DNA from: an uncultured Ruminococcus sp.
Lineage (GTDB): Bacteria > Bacillota > Clostridia > Oscillospirales > CAG-272
Assembly: GCA_902766115.1 (NCBI GenBank)
Contig: CACXCL010000245.1
Coordinates: 1-12,332, forward strand
Length of the DNA: 12,332 nt
Reading direction: 5' to 3'
Of the stretch, positions 6,481 through 12,332 are shown piece by piece. The position numbers and the translations under genes were made by a program. Below the pieces are notes generated by a model. The model did not search any database, was not told the origin of the DNA, and saw nothing but the letters and a program-made list of their open reading frames with translations. How positions within the stretch are numbered: the first letter of the stretch is position 1; every line of letters starts with the position of its first letter.

Positions 6481-8469
6481 ATGAAAACCGAAACGTATAC
6501 GGAGAGGCCGGAAAAAGAACATATCCTTGTCTGTCTGTCGGCTTCGCCTTCAAACGCGAAAATCGTAAAGACAGCCGCAAAGATGGCGTCGGCGTTCGGC
6601 GGCATCTTTACCGCGCTTTACGTGCAGACTCCCCGCTCGGAGAAAATGGACGAGGAGAGCAAACGCCGTTTGCAGTATCATATCCGGCTCGCCGAAGAGT
6701 CGGGAGCTAATACGGCGACCGTTTACGGGGAGGACGTATCCGCCCAGATTGCGGAATATGCCCGTATCTCCGGCGTCACCAAGATAGTGATAGGCAGGAG
6801 CAACGTCAGGCGGAGATTCTTTTTAAGCAAACCCTCTCTTACGGAAAAGCTTACGATGATCACCCCGAATCTGGACGTGTATATCATTCCTGACAATCCG
6901 GCGGGAAAAAAATACAAGGAAAAGCCGTATACACTTCTGCACAGCATGATCCCGCGTCTCGGCGATTTTCCTTTGACTCTGGTCATCCTCACCGTCACGA
7001 CTCTTCTGAGCGTGCTGCTGTACCGTCTGGGCTTTACCGATTCCAATATTATTCCCGTTTATATCCTCGGCGTCCTTGTGACCTCTCTGTTTACGAGAGG
7101 GTATTTCTGCGGAGTCGTCGGATCGCTTTTGAGCGTAATGCTCTTTAATTACTTTTTTACGGAGCCCCGTTTCACGTTTCACGCGTACGATTCGAAGTAC
7201 ACCGTAACTTTTGCCATTATGCTGGCGGCGTCCGTTATCACGGGTACGCTGGCGTCAAAACTGAAGAATCACGCTAAGATGTCCGCGCAGACTGCGTTCA
7301 GGACGAAGGTGCTTCTGGATACCGAGCAGCTTCTGCAGAAGGCGCAGGATAACGACGATATTTTCAACATCACCGCGACGCAGCTCGTCAAGCTTCTGGA
7401 CCGATCGGTCGTAATGCATTCTGCAAACGGGGGTAAGCTGTCCAAGGGGTCGTTCTATCCCTCCGCATCGGACGGAGGCCGTATCGAGGATTTCTTTTCC
7501 GATGCCGAAAACGAGGCCGCGCGCTGGGTGTTTGAAAACCGTCAGCGCGCCGGAGCGACTACGGACGTCATGAGTCATGCGAAGTGTATTTATTTTGACG
7601 TCCGTATCAATAATAACGTATACGGAGTCGTCGGCATTTACATAAACGGAAAACCTCTTGAAGCGTTTGAAAACAGCATGATCCTTTCGATCGCGGGAGA
7701 ATGCGCTCTCGCCCTTGACAACAACCACAACGCCAGAGAAAAGGAATTGGCGGCGGTCCTTGCGAAAAACGAACAGCTCAGGGCAAATCTGCTTCGCGCG
7801 ATCTCTCACGATCTGCGGACCCCGCTGACTTCGATCTCCGGGAACGCGGGTAATCTGCTCTCGGAGTATGACAAGTTGGATGAGGAAACAAAAAAACAGA
7901 TATTCACCGATATCTTTGACGATTCGCAATGGCTTATCAGCCTCGTCGAAAATTTGCTTTCCGTGACCAGGATCGAGGAAGGCAGAATGAAGATCAATAT
8001 GTCGGTACAGCTTATGGATGAGGTCATCGAGGAGGCCATGAAACACGTTGACCGAAAAGCGTCGGAGCATTCCGTCACGGTGGACTGCAGGGACGAATTG
8101 CTTCTTGCGAGAATGGACGCCAAGCTGATCATTCAGGTCATTATCAACCTCATTAATAACGCGGTCAAATATACTCCTGCGGGCTCTGAGATCAAGGTGA
8201 TCGCGGAAAAAGCCGGGGACTTCGTGTCGGTCAGCGTAGCCGATAACGGAAACGGTATCCCCGACGCGGTAAAGCCGCGCGTGTTTGAAATGTTTTATTC
8301 CGGGGATAACGTGATAGGGGACAGCCGCCGGAGTCTCGGCCTGGGGCTGTCGCTCTGCAGATCGATAATCAACGCGCACGGCGGGGAAATAACTTTAACG
8401 GATAACGTGCCGAAAGGTTGTGTTTTCAGGTTTACGGTTCCGTCGGGGGAGGTAAAAGTAAATGAATAG
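6481..8469 (+). CDS. kdpD: Short KdpD-like sensor histidine kinase (Usp-DUF4118-GAF-HK)
   Basis: With the ATG at 6481 this is a 662-aa membrane kinase; a GTG at 6472 is an alternative, but GGGTGG fits 6481 better. Domains in order are Usp (about 12-137), four membrane spans of DUF4118 (157-259), GAF-like (272-412), HisKA with the H-box SHDLRTPL (phospho-His443), and HATPase with INLINNAVKYTP (N box, from 556), DNGNGIP (588) and GLGLSL (620). The sequence matches KdpD, but the N-terminal KdpD domain of about 200 residues (Walker A ATPase) is absent, hence 662 aa against about 890. The Usp domain has SAS, exactly 20 residues, then FTALY, which fits the SXS-X20-FTAXY c-di-AMP motif described for S. 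aureus KdpD. It overlaps the regulator gene by 8 bases. The likely role is sensing low potassium or c-di-AMP to control ktr. Confidence 0.93.
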   Translation: MKTETYTERPEKEHILVCLSASPSNAKIVKTAAKMASAFGGIFTALYVQTPRSEKMDEESKRRLQYHIRLAEESGANTATVYGEDVSAQIAEYARISGVTKIVIGRSNVRRRFFLSKPSLTEKLTMITPNLDVYIIPDNPAGKKYKEKPYTLLHSMIPRLGDFPLTLVILTVTTLLSVLLYRLGFTDSNIIPVYILGVLVTSLFTRGYFCGVVGSLLSVMLFNYFFTEPRFTFHAYDSKYTVTFAIMLAASVITGTLASKLKNHAKMSAQTAFRTKVLLDTEQLLQKAQDNDDIFNITATQLVKLLDRSVVMHSANGGKLSKGSFYPSASDGGRIEDFFSDAENEAARWVFENRQRAGATTDVMSHAKCIYFDVRINNNVYGVVGIYINGKPLEAFENSMILSIAGECALALDNNHNAREKELAAVLAKNEQLRANLLRAISHDLRTPLTSISGNAGNLLSEYDKLDEETKKQIFTDIFDDSQWLISLVENLLSVTRIEEGRMKINMSVQLMDEVIEEAMKHVDRKASEHSVTVDCRDELLLARMDAKLIIQVIINLINNAVKYTPAGSEIKVIAEKAGDFVSVSVADNGNGIPDAVKPRVFEMFYSGDNVIGDSRRSLGLGLSLCRSIINAHGGEITLTDNVPKGCVFRFTVPSGEVKVNE

Positions 8470-9163
8470 ACTTCAGATCCTTATCGTCGAGGACGATCCG
8501 CCTGTCCGTAACCTTATTACGACCACGCTGAAAGCCAACGAGTATAAATTTATCCAGGCAGGGAACGGAGACGAGGCGATCAGACAGGCGGCCACCTGTA
8601 ATCCCGATATCGTTTTGCTTGATCTCGGGCTTCCCGACATGAACGGAGTGGACGTGATAAAAAAGATACGCACGTGGTCCAATATGCCGATAATCGTGAT
8701 CAGCGCCAGGAGCGAGGACGGAGATAAGATAGAAGCGCTTGACAACGGCGCCGACGATTACCTCACCAAGCCGTTTTCCGTGGAAGAACTTCTTGCCCGT
8801 ATCCGCGTTGCCGGAAGAAGACTCGCCGCGGCGCAGACGAACGCCGGAACGAACGGATCGGTATTCGTCAACGGCAATCTGAAGATCGACTATGCGGCGG
8901 GATGCGCTTTTGTGGGAGAAGACGAACTGCATCTGACCCCTATTGAATACAAGCTGCTCTGCCTCATGTCACAAAACGTGGGCAAAGTACTGACTCATAC
9001 TTTCATTACTCAGAAAGTATGGGGAAGCAGCTGGGATAACGACGTGGCGTCATTGCGCGTTTTCATGGCTACCTTGCGGAAAAAGCTTGAAGCCGGGCCC
9101 GATTCTCCTCAGTATATCCAGACTCATATCGGAGTCGGCTACCGTATGATGAGAGTAGAATAG
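8462..9163 (+). CDS. kdpE: KdpE-like OmpR-family response regulator
   Basis: This 233-aa regulator has a receiver domain (about 3-118) with acidic pair Asp11/Asp12, phosphoacceptor Asp54 (VLLDLGLPD), Ser81 and Lys103. The block WSNMPIIVISARSEDGDKI followed by ALDNGADDYLTKPF is closely KdpE-like. A winged-helix DNA-binding domain fills about 132-230 (LTPIEYKLL, SLRVFMATLRKKLE, GVGYRM). Its ATG lies inside the end of the kinase gene, with GGGGGAGG 9 bases upstream, so translation is probably coupled. It should be phosphorylated by the preceding kinase. With no kdpFABC in view, its most likely local target is the ktr promoter region, but the target site was not identified. Confidence 0.95.
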   Translation: MNRLQILIVEDDPPVRNLITTTLKANEYKFIQAGNGDEAIRQAATCNPDIVLLDLGLPDMNGVDVIKKIRTWSNMPIIVISARSEDGDKIEALDNGADDYLTKPFSVEELLARIRVAGRRLAAAQTNAGTNGSVFVNGNLKIDYAAGCAFVGEDELHLTPIEYKLLCLMSQNVGKVLTHTFITQKVWGSSWDNDVASLRVFMATLRKKLEAGPDSPQYIQTHIGVGYRMMRVE

Positions 9164-9209
9164 ACAAAACGCGATCACCCGCGCGTGATACGATCCCGTT
9201 TTTCGGCTG

Positions 9210-9243
9210 AAAAAAACACCGGCCGCCGTTTCCGGCGACCGGT
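9210..9243 (-). terminator. Intrinsic terminator of the DUF362 gene
   Basis: On the minus strand the arms ACCGGtCGCCG and CGGCGgCCGGT (9218-9243, one C-A mismatch, loop of about 4 bases) are followed by G and then seven T residues (9216-9210). This is a classical intrinsic terminator located just after the stop at 9250. On the plus strand no T run follows, so it does not obviously end the potassium unit; a weak stem near 9176-9191 followed by TTTTT might do so. Confidence 0.85.
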
Positions 9244-9249
9244 GGATCG

Positions 9250-10293
9250 TTATCTGAGCTTGTTTCTTCCCGCGAACGTGTTGTACGCGTCCGGCCTCCA
9301 TACCGGTTTGACGTCTCTGACCGCTTCAGCCGCCGTGACGACGGCGTCGCCGTTGTCGATATCGACCAGCGTGTAGCGGTCGTTCCCCATGCCGAGCTCC
9401 TTCATATAGCTGAGCTGACGCAGTCCGTGGCGGGTCTCGACGCGCTCCACAAGGGCTTTCCCGCCGCCGTCCGGCAAACTATAGATCAGGTCTATAGAGG
9501 CGTTGTCTACGGCGAGTATGTCAAGGGAAGCAAGGATCCCCACGTCGGGGGTGACCACCGGCTCGGCCTCGGGCCCTTCGCAGTCGCAGGAAACGGACAT
9601 GTTTCGCATAACGTTGATAAAGCACACGTGAGGCGCGAAGTGATCGACGGTGGCCTTCGTGCTTTCGCTGATGCGCTCCATCAGCTCCTCCTCGGCGATG
9701 CTCCACATGTTGTCCGAGCCAGCCGCGGTATGGATCTCCGCCTTGCCGATACGTCCGTCCGCGCAGCCGATCCCGATGTTTTTATTGCTGCCGCCGAAGC
9801 CGCCCATGGCGTGACCTTTGAAATGGGTGAGCACGAGAAGAGAATCATAGTTGAGCATGCTTTTGCCCACGTGCATCTTGTCAAACCACTTGCCGCCCTT
9901 TACGGGGAGCTCAGCGACGCCCTCGCTGTCGGTGATGTCGACGGGGCAGAACGTCCATCCGTTGATCTCCAGTGTTTTGCGGTGGTCCTCGGTGGTGTAC
10001 CGGCTGCCCTCGTAGTAGGTGTTGGTCTCGATGATCGCCGCGTCGGACAGACGGGAGGAAAACAGTTCCCTGACCCAGGGACGGGGGATGATGTTAGGCC
10101 CCTCCGCCTCGCCGGTGTGGAGCTTGACGGCTATCTTCCCGCTGAGCGCGGAGCTCACCTTGTCGTAGATCTTAATGAGCCCGCTTTCTGACAGATCGCG
10201 GGTAAAGAAAACCTCGGAGCAACCTCCGGTTCTTTTTTCAAACGGCACGTACTTGTTTCCGTCCCCGCCGGGAACGGGGGTAAAGCTTTTCAT
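9250..10293 (-). CDS. DUF362 protein lacking the ferredoxin domain
   Basis: With the ATG at 10293 (AAGGAGG about 10 bases upstream) this is a 347-aa soluble protein. DUF362 hallmarks are AVKLHTGE (55-62), the TNTYYEGSR block (91-98), VLTHFKGHAMGGFGG (154-168), and KNIGIGCADGRIGK. The C-terminal part has SVSCDC (233-238), VVTPDVGILAS and LAVDNASIDL, as in the longer clostridial relatives. Those relatives usually carry two 4Fe-4S motifs in the middle; here no CxxCxxC cluster exists, and the region (185-222) is instead helical and short. The biochemical role of DUF362 proteins is poorly known; a redox link is inferred for members with clusters, which weakens that idea here. A start at 10335 would add 14 residues but has a poorer ribosome site. 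The gene appears monocistronic. Confidence 0.88.
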   Translation of the reverse strand: MKSFTPVPGGDGNKYVPFEKRTGGCSEVFFTRDLSESGLIKIYDKVSSALSGKIAVKLHTGEAEGPNIIPRPWVRELFSSRLSDAAIIETNTYYEGSRYTTEDHRKTLEINGWTFCPVDITDSEGVAELPVKGGKWFDKMHVGKSMLNYDSLLVLTHFKGHAMGGFGGSNKNIGIGCADGRIGKAEIHTAAGSDNMWSIAEEELMERISESTKATVDHFAPHVCFINVMRNMSVSCDCEGPEAEPVVTPDVGILASLDILAVDNASIDLIYSLPDGGGKALVERVETRHGLRQLSYMKELGMGNDRYTLVDIDNGDAVVTAAEAVRDVKPVWRPDAYNTFAGRNKLR

Positions 10294-10339
10294 GCTCTCT
10301 CCTCCTTGGATGGATTTGTTGAAACTTCCTGCCATACAT

Positions 10340-10484
10340 TATTATACCACGAAGCAAAAATGCTTGCTTGCAAGGGCATTTTTGCGAGGCCGTCAATACC
10401 GCAGGCGAGTGAAGCGAGCGGGCGCAAAGGCGCCCACTCCCTGCAGAAGAGCAGGGAGTTCTGCGGATATTATACCACATCCGC
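10340..10484. repeat. Multi-hairpin repeat element bounded by TATTATACCAC
   Basis: Four perfect inverted repeats lie in a row: GCAAAAATGC/GCATTTTTGC (10354-10385), GGGCGC/GCGCCC (10420-10435), ACTCCCTGC/GCAGGGAGT (10436-10459) and GCGGAT/ATCCGC (10463-10484). The 11-mer TATTATACCAC occurs at both edges (10340-10350 and 10468-10478), the second copy mostly inside the last loop. No reading frame explains this. It resembles a repetitive extragenic palindromic element or an unassigned structured RNA; the family is not known to me with certainty. Confidence 0.55.
10341..10349 (-). promoter_or_regulatory. Extended -10 promoter for the DUF362 gene
   Basis: On the minus strand TGGTATAAT gives a perfect TATAAT (10341-10346) with the extended -10 TG. 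No good -35 box is found at 17 bases. Transcription would start near 10334, about 41 bases before the ATG at 10293. The same TGGTATAAT recurs at 10469-10477 on the minus strand, since both copies belong to the repeat element, which may therefore have supplied this promoter. Confidence 0.45.
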
Positions 10485-10544
10485 CGCGGGGAGTAAAGAA
10501 GTATTGAAGTGGGTTGGATTGGGGGGATTTCCGGGGGGAGGAAT

Positions 10545-10582
10545 GCAAAAAAGGGAAACCGAATCCACCTTCCACCTTTTTT
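10545..10582. repeat. Palindromic repeat, related to the element at 12000-12248
   Basis: This stretch is two shared motifs fused end to end. GCAAAAAAGGGAAACCG (10545-10561) recurs exactly at 12227-12243. From 10561 to 10582 a 22-bp sequence that begins GAATCCACCTTCCACC and ends in six T recurs exactly at 12000-12021. Folded, AAAAAAGG pairs with CCTTTTTT. It may be a shortened copy of the MITE-like element to the right. Confidence 0.55.
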
Positions 10583-10644
10583 ATGCGTTTCTGCAGAGCG
10601 TAAAAAGATAAATGTTCGGCGGGTTTTTAATCGGAATTCCGGCC

Positions 10645-10684
10645 AAATAAAAAACGGGTGATCCTCTTTAACCGAAGATCACCC
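10645..10684 (-). terminator. Intrinsic terminator of the XRE regulator gene
   Basis: On the minus strand GGGTGATC and GATCACCC (10656-10663 and 10677-10684) form a perfect 8-bp stem with a 13-base loop, followed by G, six T and more T-rich sequence (10654-10645). It lies 20 bases after the stop codon of the minus-strand gene ending at 10705. Confidence 0.9.
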
Positions 10685-10704
10685 ATAGTTTGAATGCTTT
10701 TTTC

Positions 10705-11823
10705 CTATTTGTTTACTTTTTTGACGAGTTCTTTAAACATAGGATATTTATCCAACGGTTTAAATTCAGCACGGTCAAAATCAACGTGATCCTTCACTCG
10801 CATTGAATTGCCAAAGAATCGGTATTCACATTCTCGAAGAATCGGGGTCTCAACGCGGTCTTGCTTGTTGTAATGTTTAGCGTTTTTGCTCAAATGATCG
10901 ACGGTCTTTGACAACCATTTTACGGCTTCTTCATTTTGTCCCAGTTTAACGTAACATAATGCGATATGATCTCCAATGTCTAAAGTATGCAGAGGGGGCG
11001 TAAACTCTTCATCCCCATAGATCACGGGAATCAGATCGTACAGCGTTTTGTAAACACGAATTGCGTCTTCATACTGTCCCTTTTTGCAGTAAGCGTTACC
11101 GAGACGAACAATTTCAAAATGTATGGCGAATATCATTCCCGAGATGTTATTGCAGCGTTGTTTTATTTCACCGTCGATATCACCTGACGCGAGCTTTATC
11201 CATGCTTTCATTGATCCTTGATTATCATAATCTTTTGACATCTTCCCGGCGTGTTCTTCTGCATTTTCGTATTCTTTCATATCGCAAAAGATCCAAACCA
11301 TCCACCTATGGGTATCTAACAATGTTGCGGTGTCGTTGCAGGTGTGCAGAATGATATTTCCGATACGAATTGATTCTTTTCGTATTTTCAGAGCTTGGTG
11401 ACTGTCTCCGCGTTCCGCATAATCTCTTGCAAGATTACAACCGGAAGAAAGTGCCGCATACAATAACGGGATGCTGTTGGGGTGTAATTTCAATGCTTCA
11501 ACATATGTTTCGTATTCTTTGACTGATACTTGAAATTCCTCTTCTTCGGTATCATAGCTCAGCCTTTGCGGCGCAGACGCCTCTTCGATGATCCTCTTAA
11601 CTTCTTCGTCCCGGTCGAGACTTTGAACGTCAAACAACAGATCAGTCGAAACGCCGAAGAAATTTGCAAGCGGTACGACTTGCGAAATGTCAGGCATACT
11701 TGAATCGTTTTCCCATTTCGAGATGGCTTGAGCAGATATGTTAAGCTGTTCTGCCATTTCATCCTGCGTCAGGTTTTTCTCTTTGCGCAATCTGCGAATA
11801 ATCTGTCCCATTGTTTCTTTCAT
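10705..11823 (-). CDS. XRE-family regulator with TPR-like C-terminal region
   Basis: This 372-aa protein starts with a Cro/C1-type helix-turn-helix domain at about 6-63 (IIRRLRKEKNLTQDEMAEQL, then ISAQAISKWENDSSMPDI and FFGVSTDLLF). The rest is helical, with repeated pairs such as YAALSSGCNLARDYAERGD, ANAYCKKGQYEDAIRVYKTL-like spacing at 250-270, and ALCYVKLGQNEEAVKWLSK, which fit TPR units. Such proteins may bind a peptide or small ligand through the TPR part, but none is seen here and no partner gene is adjacent. AGGAG lies about 10 bases before the ATG at 11823. The DNA is visibly AT-richer than the flanking genes and the gene sits between exact 22-bp repeats, which suggests a separate history. 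It has its own promoter and terminator. Confidence 0.9.
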   Translation of the reverse strand: MKETMGQIIRRLRKEKNLTQDEMAEQLNISAQAISKWENDSSMPDISQVVPLANFFGVSTDLLFDVQSLDRDEEVKRIIEEASAPQRLSYDTEEEEFQVSVKEYETYVEALKLHPNSIPLLYAALSSGCNLARDYAERGDSHQALKIRKESIRIGNIILHTCNDTATLLDTHRWMVWIFCDMKEYENAEEHAGKMSKDYDNQGSMKAWIKLASGDIDGEIKQRCNNISGMIFAIHFEIVRLGNAYCKKGQYEDAIRVYKTLYDLIPVIYGDEEFTPPLHTLDIGDHIALCYVKLGQNEEAVKWLSKTVDHLSKNAKHYNKQDRVETPILRECEYRFFGNSMRVKDHVDFDRAEFKPLDKYPMFKELVKKVNK

Positions 11824-11871
11824 TGATCCGTTTCTCCTTTTTGCTTTGTTTCTTTCATTGATCCGTTTCTC
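11811..11871. repeat. Tandem duplication over the XRE start region
   Basis: A 26-base sequence containing CATTGATCCGTTTCTC occurs at 11811-11836 and again at 11846-11871, a period of 35 bases. It carries the start codon and first codons of the regulator gene in both copies. Since 35 is not a multiple of three, the second ATG is in a different frame. Confidence 0.9.
11820..11858 (-). CDS. 12-codon leader ORF overlapping the XRE start
   Basis: The upstream duplicate of the regulator start gives MKETKQKGETDQ and a TGA whose bases overlap the real start codon as ATGA. Its first four residues copy those of the regulator. The ribosome site of this copy is poorer (AAGAGAAA instead of AGGAG). If translated it would couple translation to the regulator gene. 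It may equally be a neutral by-product of the duplication. Confidence 0.3.
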   Translation of the reverse strand: MKETKQKGETDQ

Positions 11872-11899
11872 TTTTTCGCTTTCCGGTACCGTTATATAA

Positions 11900-11928
11900 A
11901 GTATATCTGCTCACTATGTTGATGTAAA
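11900..11928 (-). promoter_or_regulatory. Promoter of the XRE regulator gene
   Basis: On the minus strand TTTACA (11923-11928), an exact 17-bp spacer, and TATACT (11900-11905) form a good sigma-A promoter. Transcription should begin near 11893, giving a leader of about 70 nt that includes the whole duplicated start region. Confidence 0.65.
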
Positions 11929-11950
11929 CAGAAAGAAACGAAATGTGAAT

Positions 11951-11987
11951 ACAACTGTCGGTTGTTTTTTGCATCGACTAATAAGTC
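11951..11987. promoter_or_regulatory. Two inverted repeats upstream of the XRE promoter
   Basis: ACAAC-5-GTTGT (11951-11965) and GACT-AATA-AGTC (11976-11987) are perfect dyads 23-60 bases upstream of the -35 box. XRE regulators often bind such dyads and control their own gene, so these are candidate operators or activator sites. No functional evidence is available from sequence alone. Confidence 0.3.
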
Positions 11988-11999
11988 AACAACATATTA

Positions 12000-12248
12000 G
12001 AATCCACCTTCCACCTTTTTTGCACGTTCTTACGGCGTTAGAAAAAGCAAAAAGTACAACACGTTTTTTGCCACAAAAATGAGATAATCGGGCTCTTCGA
12101 GAGCCCGAAACCCGAGTGAAACCTCGAAAAAGTCCTTATTTCACTTATATTTGACCGTTTTTCGTCCGAAAAACAAAGAAAAACGCCTTTTGCCGTGGTA
12201 GACAAAAGAACACTTCCCGGGAAGAGGCAAAAAAGGGAAACCGCATTC
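12000..12248. mobile_element. MITE-like palindromic element, about 249 bp
   Basis: The ends look like imperfect terminal inverted repeats: the left end (12000-12023) starts GAAT, has TTCC and closes with CTTTTTTGC; the reverse complement of the right end (12227-12248) also starts GAAT, has TTTCC and closes with CTTTTTTGC. Inside are a perfect stem CGGGCTCT/AGAGCCCG (12089-12107) and the palindrome CTTCCCGGGAAG (12213-12224). No convincing gene lies within, and no clear target-site duplication is visible. Both ends match parts of 10545-10582. Confidence 0.45.
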
Positions 12249-12332
12249 TCCGCGCTTCCATAGGGAAACTTTCTGAACAGTCGTATTAAATAACGTTTGT
12301 TTCCCTGCGGGGTTGTGTCGGTTGGCACAGCC
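12249..12332. other. Non-coding right edge
   Basis: No supported feature was found. An open frame on the minus strand running from 12328 into the palindromic element is not protein-like and is treated as chance. Confidence 0.4.

Noticed and set aside
10294..10335. Longer DUF362 start at 10335
   Set aside because: The added residues are not conserved-looking, the putative start overlaps the likely transcription start, and AAGGAGG is placed for 10293.
10340..10484. CRISPR array
   Set aside because: The 11-mer occurs only twice and the stems all differ; there are no regular repeats and spacers and no cas gene.
12038..12328. Minus-strand open frame of 96 codons
   Set aside because: It overlaps the palindromic repeat, is rich in Phe, Ser and Cys without domain-like pattern, and its ribosome site lies off the window edge. 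Treated as chance.

Overview
The window looks like chromosomal DNA of an uncultured Gram-positive, probably gut-type Clostridia (Oscillospirales or Christensenellales-like). This is inferred from the SLH-anchored glycosidase, purine-rich GGAGG ribosome binding sites, the clostridial style of the Ktr/KdpDE-like potassium cluster, and fairly GC-rich coding DNA. No rRNA, tRNA, CRISPR array or transposase gene was seen.

Layout. (1) From 177 to 3786, minus strand, lies a three-gene carbohydrate unit read from right to left: a cytoplasmic SGNH/GDSL hydrolase, a secreted three-SLH-domain GH43 glycosidase, and a small uncharacterised protein. A good sigma-A type promoter precedes it at 3870-3898. (2) From 4032 to 9163, plus strand, lies a five-gene potassium unit: KtrB channel, KtrA RCK subunit, a 99-aa single-span membrane protein, a short KdpD-like sensor kinase, and a KdpE-like regulator. 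The kinase and regulator genes overlap by 8 bases. No kdpFABC pump is present. The kinase keeps a textbook c-di-AMP binding motif in its Usp domain, so the unit probably senses c-di-AMP or potassium status and controls Ktr-type uptake. (3) From 9250 to 10293, minus strand, is a DUF362 protein without its usual ferredoxin part, with a clear terminator convergent with the potassium unit. (4) From 10340 to 12332 is a repeat-rich stretch: a multi-hairpin element at 10340-10484, then an AT-richer XRE/TPR regulator gene with its own promoter and terminator, then a MITE-like palindromic element at about 12000-12248. Exact 22-bp direct repeats lie on both sides of the regulator gene.

Most of the window is recognisable biology. 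The parts most worth following up are the potassium unit (a c-di-AMP-type KdpD lacking its N-terminal domain, wired to Ktr, plus an unknown small membrane protein), the SLH-GH43 protein with an extra middle domain, the regulator gene bracketed by repeats, and the duplicated start region of that regulator, which creates a 12-codon leader ORF.
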